Positions 17,774 through 26,907 are shown, counted from the stretch's first letter. The stretch: DNA of 64,000 nucleotides from DATJPR01 sp963811705 (GCA_963811705.1 CAWESL010000003.1:124001-188000), one strand, 5' to 3'. Program-made: numbers and translations. Notes: generated by a model from the sequence alone, not told the origin.

Positions 17774-18192
17774 GCTCGGCGTCTCTCTTCGATGTGAGTT
17801 TCTGTCCGACGCGTCTCTCGTTTTCCAGAGAAGTTCGATGCTACCTCCCCCGGTTCAATTCTCTTCAAAAAGTATGCACTTTCCCGACAATAACGGTGAT
17901 GGCCGGCACAATGAATGATGGGTGACGTTCAACGCTCCCACGGGGTGTTCGATGAACGCACGGACCGAAGCCGGCGGGGGACCCGACCGGGACTCCGTAA
18001 ATATCCACAAACTTAACTCGAATTGTCAAGATAAACATCATTGAAACTCCCGCTTGAGAATCGCCGGAATATCGATGATTCATGACTACCGCCGACTCGA
18101 GGAGCAAAGGCCTGGATGGGGCGCGTATTGCTTCCGGTTGGAAAGCTCCTTAAGTTCCCCGAATCCAATCCATCACTGAGGAGGATGACCCG
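17774..18192. other. 419-bp divergent intergenic region
   Basis: It separates the leftward beta-helix gene from the rightward satP gene and should hold both promoters. A weak minus-strand candidate is listed at 18000-18029. For satP only the SD (GAGGAGGATGACCCG before 18193) is convincing; no plus-strand -35/-10 pair stood out. Confidence 0.4.
18000..18029 (-). promoter_or_regulatory. weak candidate promoter for the beta-helix gene
   Basis: On the minus strand TTGACA (18029-18024) is followed after 18 nt by GATATT (18005-18000). The -10 box is poor and the leader would be about 220 nt, so this is tentative. Confidence 0.3.
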
Positions 18193-18783
18193 ATGAACGA
18201 AGTGACAACGTACGAAATCAAAGACACCACTGCCAATCCGGCGCCGTTAGGACTCCTTGCTTTCGGCATGACGACCGTGCTGTTGAACATTCACAATGCC
18301 GGCATTTATGAATTCAACGCCATGATCCTGGGAATGGGGATCTTCTACGGTGGACTCGCCCAGGTTCTCGCAGGCTACATGGAGTGGAAGAAGAAAAACA
18401 CCTTCGGGTTGACGGCGTTTGCCTCGTACGGCTTCTTCTGGCTGGTCCTCGTTGCCCTCCTGGTCCTTCCAAAGCTCGGCTGGGGTGACAAGAGCTCGAG
18501 CACCGGGATGGTCTGGTTTTTAATCCTGTGGGGCCTCTTCACGCTCCTCATGTTCATCGGCACGCTCAGGCTTTCCCGTGCGCTTCAATTCGTCTTCGGG
18601 TCACTGACGATTCTGTTCTTCCTCCTTGCGACCGGCGACGCAACGGAAAGCAGACCGGTAACCATGATCGCAGGATACGAAGGAATTGTGTGCGGATTGT
18701 CTGCGATCTATGCCGGCATTGCCCAGGTGTTGAACGAAGTCTACAAGAAAGAGATCCTCCCGCTGGGGACCATGCGGAATTGA
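18193..18783 (+). CDS. satP: acetate/succinate permease, GPR1/FUN34/YaaH family
   Basis: A 196-residue inner-membrane protein with six helices, the size and layout of SatP (YaaH), a proton-coupled acetate/succinate channel-like transporter. The family signature N-P-A-P-L-G-L is present as ANPAPLGLLAFGMTTVLLNIHNAG. Further conserved parts are MGIFYGGLAQVLAGYMEWKKKNTFGLTAFASYGFFWL and the C-terminal GYEGIVCGLSAIYAGIAQVLNEVYKKEILPLG. A strong SD (GAGGAGGA) lies before ATG 18193. It is one of only two plus-strand genes in the window. With the acetate kinase gene 16 kb away it points to acetate turnover, though they are not co-transcribed. Confidence 0.95.
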   Translation: MNEVTTYEIKDTTANPAPLGLLAFGMTTVLLNIHNAGIYEFNAMILGMGIFYGGLAQVLAGYMEWKKKNTFGLTAFASYGFFWLVLVALLVLPKLGWGDKSSSTGMVWFLILWGLFTLLMFIGTLRLSRALQFVFGSLTILFFLLATGDATESRPVTMIAGYEGIVCGLSAIYAGIAQVLNEVYKKEILPLGTMRN

Positions 18784-19000
18784 AGCGGGACACGCTACCC
18801 GGGGCATCTGCGAACGTTCACTGCAACCAACAAGAGCGTGGCGTTGGAGCAAGAGTTCACAATGTGCAGGGGGAATAATTCGGACATCGAAAGGGGATTG
18901 GACACGACGCAGTTGGTTCGAGGGCGAAAAAGGCGGGGGGTCTCCCTGTGGACGCAGACCGCGACGAGACAAGTGACGAACGATCCATACGAGCCCGCCC

Positions 19001-19861
19001 TCAGCGCGGTTCGTGACGGTGGAGGATTCGTCGCAGCTCCGACTCGACCAGCCGGAAATCCTCGTCAAGGAAATGGCGGGAGAACCTTCGCGCACGCCGG
19101 ACATCATCGTCGTTGATCTCGCCGATCACCAGATCCTGATCGAACAACTTCGCCGCCGTCTCGACATCGCCATCCGGCGAGACAATTTCCGATCCTCCCC
19201 AGAAACTGACGCCGTCTTCGATACCGACCCGGTTACAGAAGACCAGGAACACGGAGAGCAGGCGGGCCAGGGCCCGGTGATTTTCGGAATTTGCGGTGGC
19301 AATCGATGGAACGGTGCCGGGTCCCGTAACGCGGGTCGGACTCGCCACAAGCGTGATAACCGAAGTGGCGCCGTCAGCGGCCAGAAGATACGGCAGCGAC
19401 AAATGCCAGAGGTCTTCGCAGATCAATACTCCGATCCTGCCAATCGCGCAGTCGAACGCCCGGACGCTCTTCCCGGGGCTAAAGTAGCGCAGCTCTTCGA
19501 ACATCCCGTAGGTGGGGGGATACATTTTTTGGTGGACGACCCTCAGCGCCCCACCCTCGATCAGGAAGGCCGAGTTGTAGATCCCATAGTCGTCTCCTTC
19601 CGCGATTCCGCCGACAAGCAATGAGATTCCCTTGCTGACTTCGAGGAGCGGTCCAAGACTCGCGGGTGGCGACGAAGGGCGAAAGCAGAGTTCCCAATGC
19701 ATATCTTTGACCGTATAACCGGTCAGGCTGAGCTCGGGAAACACAACAAGGTTCGCGCCGTTCGCGCGTGCACGCTCGGCGAATTCCACGTGCGTCTCCA
19801 CGTTCTTCGCGATGTCGCCGAGGACCGGATCGATTTGTGCGAGGGCAAGGCGGGTAGTCAT
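19001..19861 (-). CDS. carbon-nitrogen hydrolase (nitrilase superfamily amidase)
   Basis: A 286-residue cytoplasmic amidase of the nitrilase superfamily. The Glu-Lys-Cys triad is visible: E43 in LVVFPELSLTGYT, K112 in HQKMYPPTYGMFEE and C148 in GVLICEDLWHLSLP. The opening LALAQIDPVLGDIAKNV and the CEDLWH form resemble the glutaminase domain of glutamine-dependent NAD+ synthetase (NadE2), but no synthetase domain follows, so it is a free amidase whose substrate is unknown. Its ATG overlaps the stop of the response regulator by ATGA, so it belongs to the kinase/regulator operon; an amidase as third cistron of a two-component operon is unusual. Confidence 0.88.
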   Translation of the reverse strand: MTTRLALAQIDPVLGDIAKNVETHVEFAERARANGANLVVFPELSLTGYTVKDMHWELCFRPSSPPASLGPLLEVSKGISLLVGGIAEGDDYGIYNSAFLIEGGALRVVHQKMYPPTYGMFEELRYFSPGKSVRAFDCAIGRIGVLICEDLWHLSLPYLLAADGATSVITLVASPTRVTGPGTVPSIATANSENHRALARLLSVFLVFCNRVGIEDGVSFWGGSEIVSPDGDVETAAKLFDQDLVIGEINDDDVRRARRFSRHFLDEDFRLVESELRRILHRHEPR

Positions 19862-20538
19862 TCGGAGAGGTCGAACATGCGGATGTCTCGGATGTACGGG
19901 ATCGTCTTGTCGCTTTTGAGATCCTTCAGCTGGGAGATCTTCTTTTCGATCCGCTGGAGGTTATCGCGAATGATCACGAGATACGATGTGAGCCCGTCGT
20001 CCGTGTGGGCTTCCATCAGTTGATTGACGCGCAGATGCATCACGTCCAGAGGGGCACGGAGGTCGGTCGTCATCTTCCCGACCATTTCCTGGATCGCTTC
20101 AAGGCGTTTCCGGGTCACTTCGAGGCTCATCTGCTGCGATTCAAGCCTCTGTTGCTCGATCACTTTGAGGATCGTCCCCGGCAAAACCGGCGTCGTCGCG
20201 TCATCCTTGAGAAGGTAGTCTGCCACGCCGAGCTTCAACACTTCGACGGCCAGATCGAAATCCTTGTTGACGGTCAGAAAGATGATTGGAACGTCCACGC
20301 CCTGAGATCGGAGCGACTTCGTGATTTCAAGTCCATTCTGACCTGGCAGAAAATAGTCCATCAGGATCACATCAAAGGGGCCGTCGTTCTTGACAGCGGC
20401 TTCTGCTCCGGCACCGTCACCCCGCCAGGTCACAGTGAATTTCTGCGGCTGATGTCGCCGCAAGAACACCTGGACCAGCGTCGCGAAATCGCGGTTGTCG
20501 TCGACCAGGAGCACTTTGATGGGGCTGGAAGACTCCAT
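19858..20538 (-). CDS. response regulator with degenerate H-box-like C-terminal helix
   Basis: A 226-residue protein. The receiver domain (residues 6-128) has DD at 14-15 (VLLVDDN), phosphoacceptor D61 (ILMDYFLPGQNG), T89 (IIFLTVN) and K111 (DYLLKDD). The C-terminal part (130-226) is helical and not a DNA-binding domain. Residues 153-170 read VGKMTTDLRAPLDVMHLR, which resembles a HisKA H-box (SHDLRxPL) with Thr158 where the phosphorylated His would be. The following IIRDNLQRIEKKISQLKDL resembles HisKA helix 2. It may serve as a dimerisation or decoy phosphotransfer helix. The start is 4 nt after the kinase stop and the amidase overlaps its end: a clear operon. Confidence 0.88.
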   Translation of the reverse strand: MESSSPIKVLLVDDNRDFATLVQVFLRRHQPQKFTVTWRGDGAGAEAAVKNDGPFDVILMDYFLPGQNGLEITKSLRSQGVDVPIIFLTVNKDFDLAVEVLKLGVADYLLKDDATTPVLPGTILKVIEQQRLESQQMSLEVTRKRLEAIQEMVGKMTTDLRAPLDVMHLRVNQLMEAHTDDGLTSYLVIIRDNLQRIEKKISQLKDLKSDKTIPYIRDIRMFDLSE

Positions 20539-20542
20539 GGCT

Positions 20543-23500
20543 CTAATTTTCCGAGGCGGTTGATTGGCGCGGGATCGAGAAGTAGAAGCGTGCCCCGCTT
20601 CCGACCGTTGATTCGACCCAGATCTTTCCACCGTGCCGCTCGACGATCTTTTTGACGATCGTCAGCCCTGCACCCGTTCCTGGAAAGAGTTCAACGGGGT
20701 GCAACCGTTGAAAAATCACAAAGATCTTTTCGAAATACTCCTGGGGAATTCCGATGCCATTGTCGCTGATGCAGAACGTGTAGTACCTCTGGGACCCTTC
20801 CACAGAGACGGAGACGGTCGGCCTCTCGCTTTTGTTGAACTTGATCCCGTTGGAGATAAGATTGCGAAAGACCAGTCCCAACTGCGTGACGTTGTAATGG
20901 ACGTGCGGCAATGCGTCGGGAATCTCGACCGAGGCCCCGCGTTCCCGGATCGTATACTCGAGATCGCGGAGGACCGTGCCGACGACTTCCTTCGTATCCA
21001 CCACCGCCGTCTCGAAACGCGCCCGCCCAACACGCGACAAGGTCAAGAGGTCGTCGATCAGACGCTTCAGCCGTTCCGTTGCCTGGACGATGGAACGAAG
21101 GTAGTCACCCGCCTCAGCAGTCAGTTGCGCACCGAACTCCTGTTGAACGACGCTGCTGTACCCTTCAATGGTGATCAGGGGCTCTTTGAGGTCGTGAGAT
21201 ACCACGTAGGTGAAATCGTCAAGGTCCCGGTTCCGGGCTTCGATCTCCGCGGCCTTCACCAGCGTATCTTCGTACAGCACAACACGATCCAGCGCTATTC
21301 CCGCCAAAGTAGCAATACTTTGAGCGAGACGCAAGTCGCTCTCTTCAAGCGGGGAATCCGTCGTGCGACACACGCAGAACAGTCCATGCATGAAGTCCTT
21401 GCCACGGACGTTCGCTGCGAGGAAGTACCGCAAATCGCCCACCTCCGCATGGAGGCCTTCCCCTTTCCCGATGACGATCCTGTCCTGATCCCGAATTTCC
21501 GCCCCCTGCAGTCCCGCCCCGGTGGTGGCAAACACGCGCGTCGTTCGCAGCGAGCCGTCCTTCCCGGCTGATGCGTAGACAAACCGGTCATAGATCATTG
21601 AATGGAGGACCTCTTCCGCGACTACGCGAATAACGTGCTCCGTATCCAGCGCCCCTGCGAGAGACTCGCCGACTTTCGAAAGCGCCCGGACGCGTTGGAC
21701 TTGCGCCTGAATCTCGCTGTAAAGCAGGGCATTCTGCAGAGCCGGTCCCAATTGGTCCGCGATCGGGTGCAGGACGCCGATGTCGTCCGGTGCGAACGTC
21801 GCCGGCGAAATCCCGGCAAGGTCAAGCGTTCCGATGACGCGTTCGTTCAATCGCAGGGGGATGCTCAAAAATGAAGCAAAACCGGAAAAGTATTCCGGCA
21901 GGGTATCGCCGCTTTCCGCCACGTTATTGTACAGGACCGACTCCTGCGTTTCAATGACGCGCTGCGCCGGCGTCCCCTCCACACTGGCCGTGCTTGCCGG
22001 CACCGGCCCTCTGGTATCTCCCTGCCCGTAACTCGCCACCACCTCAAGAGTCCGTCCGTCCTTCGAGAGCATATCGAGCACGACCACATCGCACGGGACA
22101 ATCGCCATGATCTCGTCGGCGACAACCTTGAAGATCGCGGGAATGTCCAGCGACGCATTTGCAGCGCTCACGATCCGGTTCAGCATTTCCACCCGCCGGT
22201 TCGTCAACGCGAGAGTATCGGAAAGCGTTTTGCGTTCGGTGATGTTGCGCGCGATATTGAGCATGGCATACGGCTCACCGGATGCATTCCGGAGAAGCGA
22301 CGTATTAAGACTGATGGCGAGTCGGCGACCGTCCCTCGCCACCCAGTTCATGTCGAAGTCGCGCAACGCTTTCTTCTCCCGGAGCGCGGTGATCCACCGC
22401 ATGATGGTCCCGTATTCCTCGTCGAGAAGCCATGGGTACGGGAGTTGCATGCCGATCGCCTCGTGCCGCGTGTATCCCGTCAGCCGGGTGAATTCCGTGT
22501 TCACTTCTGCAATCTTCCCCTGGAGATCGGTGATGCTGAAGGCATCTCCCATTTTATCGATGACGGTCGCCATGATCGCATCCGCGGTCCCGGTCATCTT
22601 CACCGCCGCCCCCTCATCGGAAGGGACGGATTTCTTAGCCGTCTTGCCCGACCGTTCTCGTTCTCCGGTAACATCAGTGACCACTCCGCGGATTGCGGTC
22701 AACCGCCCCTGGTCATCGAAGAAATACCGGAACCTGTCGTCCACGATGCGGGGCTCTGCTTTTCCCCTCGGCAGCATTCTGTACTGCACTTCCCCGCCGC
22801 TCTCTCCCGACGATTGCTTCCCCAACCGTTCCGCATAAGTCGCACGATCATCTGAGTGGACACACTGCCTCCATAAATCGGGGTTCGTCAGGAACTCTTC
22901 GCGGTCATGCCCCAGAAGTTCTTTGACCCCTCCAGCGAGCATCACGAACGAGCCGTCGCCGCTGAGCTCATAGGCAATTCCCGGGAGCGACTCGAGGAGG
23001 AGCCGTTCCGTGCGCTCGGTTTCATGGAGCGTCGTATAACGGACCGCGTACGCGACGACTTCGCCTGCCTCGTGGGAAAGATGCTCCAGGAACGACGCAT
23101 TCAGATCTGAGGGGTCGATGGATTTCTTCGAGCAAAGCACAAGGATCCCGTGCAGGACACCGTGTGAGGCAAGAGGGAGATAGAGAATCGTGCGAAAGCC
23201 CGCGGATTCGAAGAGGATCTTGTACGGCAGATGGGGCGGATAATTCTCCAATTGAAGATGGAGCGGCGCCTGGGTGCGCGCGACATAGCCTGTTATCCCT
23301 TCCTGTACCGACTGGGAAGCGAGCGTGGTGAAGGCCGTTTCGGGAATCTCTTCGGATCCTACGACCTGCACGGAATCATCGCGTGGCTCGATGCGATAGC
23401 CGATGCCCGCGTCGAACCCGAGGTATTTCAGTGAGGCGGAGAAAAGGGCGCGAATGCATGACGACGGTTCGAGTTCCGATCTGCCCGCTCCAAGAATTTT

Positions 23501-25264
23501 GCCGACCCGACCGTGTTCATCCAGTTTCTCACGCAATTCCTGCGTGGATGTCAACTTGCCCGTAACATTCCGGAGGATCGCCACGCCGGCAGACTCCTCT
23601 TCAAAGAGAACCCGTTGAACAACCGCTTCCAGTCGCAACGGCTTTCCCTCGGAGACCGCAATCGAAAATTCAAAGCTGTCCGAGTCCCCTCCCTCGAGGC
23701 TTTCCGCCGCAAGCCGTGCGGGGATCGATCTCCGGTCCCGGGGGACAAGAAGCTCGACAATCGACTTTCCGACAATGTCCTCGACGGTGGCCGCCCCAAA
23801 AAGCGAAGAGCACCCTCTGTTCGCCCAGACGATTTGCCCCTGCCGCACGACCACCATCGGCGCAACATCGGTATCGGCCACCGAGCGAAGGGCCGACGAT
23901 CGCCGTTCCAGTTCGCGAATCCGTTTTTCCCTCTCGGTCGCGTCAAGAACAGACACCAGAACGCTGTTTCGATCGCCGATACGCAGGCGGCTCGCGGCAA
24001 GATCAACGATCCTCGGTGAACCATCGAACGATGGCAGCGAGACTCCCGGAACCATGCGCTCAGCAGGACCGGTCGCCTCTCCGACCTGACCCAGGGAACG
24101 TGCGACCGCAGAGAGGTCGCGGCCGAAAAGCTGCAGGAGCGTTGGCGTCGCGTTCTCTGAAAGTGTCGCGGCGAAAAGTTCTCGAAAGGCATGGTTCGCT
24201 TCTGCAAGCTTTCGCCCGGTGAAGACAGCTTGCGGCACCGGCGATCCTTGAAATCGCTTCACCGATTCTTCCACCTGAGCCCGGCCTTCGCGTTCTGCAC
24301 GGCGAGACGCTCCTCCCTCGTGGATTGTCGCAACAGCAAGGCGGGACTGGATCAGCGTGACGATGACGTCAGCGTCAACCGAGGTCCCCGATTTCCGCCG
24401 AAGGGCCAAATGATCGGAGACCTTTCGTTTCCCGGAGAGGAGCGCGAGGAGGCGGAGCGCCCGGAAGTAATCTGCCGAATCGACGATCTCATGGAGTCCC
24501 GCCGCCTGCAATTCTTCGGCCGATGTGCCGAACAATTCCAGCGCCCTCCGGTTTGCTTCACGGTATGTCCCCCGAGGGTCAAAAAGGACCATCCCTTCAC
24601 CAGCATCGACAAAGGAACGGCGGTACAATTCGAGAAGCGCGTCGGAGCCCGGGCTCTCTTTTCCCGGGGCGGGAAGTTGCGGAGCCGTCAGTCTGAAGCC
24701 CTTCTCAGACAACTTGACAACCCTGGGGAGACGAAGCAGCGGGTCGCTGTCAGGAGGGGCTTTTGTGAACTGCAGATAAAGCCAGGGACCTACGCCGAAG
24801 ACCTCGAGAAGCATTGAGCTATTTACGACGATGGTGCTCAAAGCACCCGCCGAGGTCAAACGATGCGGCAGAATCACGATTGTCGCAGAGTGACTCTTGT
24901 GCAGCTGTGCGATCGTGTCACTCAGGAGCCGCGAGGTGCGGGCGAGTTGGCTCGCCCAGGAGGGCAGGGTCCCCGTCGCATCGAGAAGATAGGTGTTCCC
25001 GGATGGGAGAGCGTGGAGGCTTTGCTTGAACGCTGCCGCTGTCGGGTGCGCGCCGGGGAAAACCACCGGCGATGCCGGGAGGGGTTGCTTCTTCGAGGGT
25101 TGGTTGATGGGGAAAACGGCCGCGATGAACCCCTGAACAAACGGAGAAGAATCCGCACGATCAGGGAGAATGATCGACAGCACGCCCGCCCGCGGAAGAA
25201 GCCGAAGAATATCCTCCGGGGTGGTCACCTGAGGAGGGGCAATCTCATCGTTCGGAGTGTCCAA
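20543..25264 (-). CDS. 1573-residue multi-PAS/GAF sensor histidine kinase
   Basis: A soluble sensor kinase without membrane helices. Rough layout: residues 1-195, alpha/beta domain of unclear type; PAS-like at 215-310, 330-445 and 455-575; GAF at 600-745; PAS at 755-868 (with VVTDVTGERE) and 895-1012 (MGDAFSITDLQGKIAEVN...NITERKTL); GAF at 1030-1190 and 1195-1330; HisKA at 1348-1415 with phosphorylated H1357 in VVSHDLKEPL; HATPase at 1460-1567 with N1472 (NLISNGIKFN), DNGIGIP (1501) and GTGAGLTIVKKIV. All catalytic boxes are intact. Start is TTG 25264 with AAGG upstream. The N-terminal part (YLLDATG..., TIVILPHRLTSAGAL) looks like a KaiC/RecA-type fold lacking Walker A, an inference only. It forms an operon with the regulator and amidase. 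Confidence 0.93.
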   Translation of the reverse strand: MDTPNDEIAPPQVTTPEDILRLLPRAGVLSIILPDRADSSPFVQGFIAAVFPINQPSKKQPLPASPVVFPGAHPTAAAFKQSLHALPSGNTYLLDATGTLPSWASQLARTSRLLSDTIAQLHKSHSATIVILPHRLTSAGALSTIVVNSSMLLEVFGVGPWLYLQFTKAPPDSDPLLRLPRVVKLSEKGFRLTAPQLPAPGKESPGSDALLELYRRSFVDAGEGMVLFDPRGTYREANRRALELFGTSAEELQAAGLHEIVDSADYFRALRLLALLSGKRKVSDHLALRRKSGTSVDADVIVTLIQSRLAVATIHEGGASRRAEREGRAQVEESVKRFQGSPVPQAVFTGRKLAEANHAFRELFAATLSENATPTLLQLFGRDLSAVARSLGQVGEATGPAERMVPGVSLPSFDGSPRIVDLAASRLRIGDRNSVLVSVLDATEREKRIRELERRSSALRSVADTDVAPMVVVRQGQIVWANRGCSSLFGAATVEDIVGKSIVELLVPRDRRSIPARLAAESLEGGDSDSFEFSIAVSEGKPLRLEAVVQRVLFEEESAGVAILRNVTGKLTSTQELREKLDEHGRVGKILGAGRSELEPSSCIRALFSASLKYLGFDAGIGYRIEPRDDSVQVVGSEEIPETAFTTLASQSVQEGITGYVARTQAPLHLQLENYPPHLPYKILFESAGFRTILYLPLASHGVLHGILVLCSKKSIDPSDLNASFLEHLSHEAGEVVAYAVRYTTLHETERTERLLLESLPGIAYELSGDGSFVMLAGGVKELLGHDREEFLTNPDLWRQCVHSDDRATYAERLGKQSSGESGGEVQYRMLPRGKAEPRIVDDRFRYFFDDQGRLTAIRGVVTDVTGERERSGKTAKKSVPSDEGAAVKMTGTADAIMATVIDKMGDAFSITDLQGKIAEVNTEFTRLTGYTRHEAIGMQLPYPWLLDEEYGTIMRWITALREKKALRDFDMNWVARDGRRLAISLNTSLLRNASGEPYAMLNIARNITERKTLSDTLALTNRRVEMLNRIVSAANASLDIPAIFKVVADEIMAIVPCDVVVLDMLSKDGRTLEVVASYGQGDTRGPVPASTASVEGTPAQRVIETQESVLYNNVAESGDTLPEYFSGFASFLSIPLRLNERVIGTLDLAGISPATFAPDDIGVLHPIADQLGPALQNALLYSEIQAQVQRVRALSKVGESLAGALDTEHVIRVVAEEVLHSMIYDRFVYASAGKDGSLRTTRVFATTGAGLQGAEIRDQDRIVIGKGEGLHAEVGDLRYFLAANVRGKDFMHGLFCVCRTTDSPLEESDLRLAQSIATLAGIALDRVVLYEDTLVKAAEIEARNRDLDDFTYVVSHDLKEPLITIEGYSSVVQQEFGAQLTAEAGDYLRSIVQATERLKRLIDDLLTLSRVGRARFETAVVDTKEVVGTVLRDLEYTIRERGASVEIPDALPHVHYNVTQLGLVFRNLISNGIKFNKSERPTVSVSVEGSQRYYTFCISDNGIGIPQEYFEKIFVIFQRLHPVELFPGTGAGLTIVKKIVERHGGKIWVESTVGSGARFYFSIPRQSTASEN

Positions 25265-25334
25265 AAGAACCTTGAATGAAATACGAGAACCGGAATGGAT
25301 TGGTCAGGTGGACGTGGCAGGGCATCAGGCGGGG

Positions 25335-26069
25335 TTACCAGCCGCCGCTTGCACCTCCGCCGCCGAACGATCCGCCCCCGCCGCTGAACCCTCCGAATCC
25401 TCCTCCTCCGCCAAATCCGCCACCCCGACCACTCCCCCATCCTCCTCCCCACATCATGGGGCCGAATCCACCAAAGAAGGTCCTGCGGGGACGAAAGATG
25501 TTTCGAATAAAAGCGAAGACCACAAAAAACAATATGACGAACGGGATAAAATTCCCTGCGCTGTCGCGCCTGCTTTTCTTCTCGGCTTTGTACTCCCCAT
25601 GCGTCGCGAGGATGATCGCGTCAATGCCCGCGCTGATCCCGCCGAAGTAGTCCCCTTCACGAAATCGCGGAGAAATTTCCCGCCGGATGATTTCTCCGGC
25701 CAAGATATCCGGCAGGGCCCCCTCGAGGCCATACCCGACTTCGATGCGCATCTTCCGGTCATCTTTCGCGATGAGCAGGAGCACGCCGTTGCTGCGGTCC
25801 TTGGACCCGATCTTGTTCTCTTCCGACACTTTCAGGGAGTACTCTTCGATCGGGGCGTCTCCCAGCGTCGGGACAACCAGGACGACCACCTGATTCGATG
25901 TCGAGTCATCGAACGCGCGCAGTCGAGCGTCAAGGAGATTCACCTGACCCGGGTCCAGAGTTCCCGTCAGGTCGGTGACGTAACGGTTGAGTTTGGGAAT
26001 CTGGACATCCTCGGCGGCGGCGGCAACGACAAATCCCAGAAGGAGTGCGATCGCGAGTTTTAGACGCAT
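25335..26069 (-). CDS. TPM domain (YgcG-type) exported membrane protein
   Basis: A 244-residue protein: signal peptide (MRLKLAIALLLGFVVAAAAE), a TPM domain at about residues 27-165 (RYVTDLTGTLDPGQVNLLDARLRAFDDSTSNQVVVLVVPTLGD, DRSNGVLLLIAKDDRKMRIEVGYGLEGALPD, ISPRFREGDYFGGISAGIDAI), one membrane helix (FIPFVILFFVVFAFI) and a glycine-rich tail ending GGGGASGGW. TPM proteins may be phosphatases or help membrane protein complex assembly. It follows lemA, the classical pairing. A paralogue with the same architecture is at 58527-59450. It may be co-transcribed with the kinase 70 bp downstream. The start lacks a clear SD. Confidence 0.92.
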   Translation of the reverse strand: MRLKLAIALLLGFVVAAAAEDVQIPKLNRYVTDLTGTLDPGQVNLLDARLRAFDDSTSNQVVVLVVPTLGDAPIEEYSLKVSEENKIGSKDRSNGVLLLIAKDDRKMRIEVGYGLEGALPDILAGEIIRREISPRFREGDYFGGISAGIDAIILATHGEYKAEKKSRRDSAGNFIPFVILFFVVFAFIRNIFRPRRTFFGGFGPMMWGGGWGSGRGGGFGGGGGFGGFSGGGGSFGGGGASGGW

Positions 26070-26114
26070 GAGAGGTAGTGGCCTGGAATAGTCAGTATGC
26101 CTAAAAAATGCCGG

Positions 26115-26235
26115 TAGTAGAAAGTAAGAAGTAAGACGTAGGAAGAAAGAACAGACGTTCTCGCCGTGAGCTCACTGTCGATGTCGCATTCCCGCCGCCG
26201 GTTTCTACCTACGTCTTACGCCCTACGTCCTACTC
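26115..26235. repeat. imperfect inverted repeat of GTAGGACGTAGG type
   Basis: In the lemA-TPM gap, GTAAGACGTAGG (26131-26142) is repeated as its exact complement CCTACGTCTTAC (26208-26219), 65 nt apart. Beyond this 12-bp core the arms are similar over about 36 nt, built from degenerate 7-nt units GTAGGAC/GTAAGAA/GTAGGGC. It has the look of a dispersed intergenic repeat that could fold as a long hairpin in the lemA-TPM mRNA. Confidence 0.65.
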
Positions 26236-26253
26236 CTGGCGCTTTTGTTATTA

Positions 26254-26862
26254 TTAGAAGCTTACCTTCGGCACATTCTCCGCACCTTCTTTCGCCTGGA
26301 AGTATTGCTTCTCATGAAATCCCGTAAAGCCGGCGATCATCGATGCAGGGAATCTCCTGATTGTCGTGTTGTAATTCTGCACGGTCTGGTTGAAGCGCTG
26401 GCGTTCAACCGCAATGCGGTTTTCGGTCCCTTCAAGCTGCGTTTGAAGAGCCATGAAATTTTCATTCGACTTCAGGTTCGGGTAATTTTCTGATACGGCA
26501 AGCAGACGGGACAACGCACCGGATAATTGATCCTGGGCTGCCTGGAATCGTTGAAATGCCTTGGGATCGTCGAGAACCTCTTTGGTCACAGTAATCTGCC
26601 CCACTTTGGCCCGGGCTTCAGTAACGCCGAGCAAAACATCCTTCTCCTGGGATGCATAACCCTTGACCGTGCTGACGAGGTTCGGGATCAGATCCGCTCG
26701 ACGCTGGTACTGGCTTTCCACCTGACTCCATGCCCCGCGAACGCCTTCATCCAGAGAGACGAGGGAATTGTAGACGCCAAGTCCCCATCCAATGAGAACG
26801 ATCGCCACAAGGGCAAGAACACCAACGACGAGAGCCGCAATGAGGCATCCGCGTGATTTCAT
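26254..26862 (-). CDS. lemA: LemA family protein
   Basis: A 202-residue membrane-anchored protein: N-terminal helix (LIAALVVGVLALVAIVLIGWGLGVYNSLV), then the helical LemA domain with the signature VRGAWSQVESQYQRRADLIPNLVSTVKGYASQEKDVL, LLAVSENYPNLKSNENFMALQTQLEGTENRIAVERQRFNQTVQNYNTTIRRFP and the end FHEKQYFQAKEGAENVPKVSF. All family landmarks and the usual length are present. LemA proteins are commonly encoded with TPM proteins, as here; molecular role unknown. SD CTGGAGAAGAA precedes the ATG, and a promoter candidate lies at 26908-26936. It opens the probable LemA-TPM-kinase-regulator-amidase unit. Confidence 0.96.
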   Translation of the reverse strand: MKSRGCLIAALVVGVLALVAIVLIGWGLGVYNSLVSLDEGVRGAWSQVESQYQRRADLIPNLVSTVKGYASQEKDVLLGVTEARAKVGQITVTKEVLDDPKAFQRFQAAQDQLSGALSRLLAVSENYPNLKSNENFMALQTQLEGTENRIAVERQRFNQTVQNYNTTIRRFPASMIAGFTGFHEKQYFQAKEGAENVPKVSF

Positions 26863-26907
26863 TTCTTCTCCAGAAGTATGCGTGGAAGAATTGAGGGGTA
26901 CTACGAT

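Noticed and set aside
25335..25460. Repetitive GGN-rich stretch considered as a tandem repeat element
   Set aside because: It is in frame in the TPM protein and encodes its glycine-rich tail; the same kind of tail occurs in the second TPM gene.
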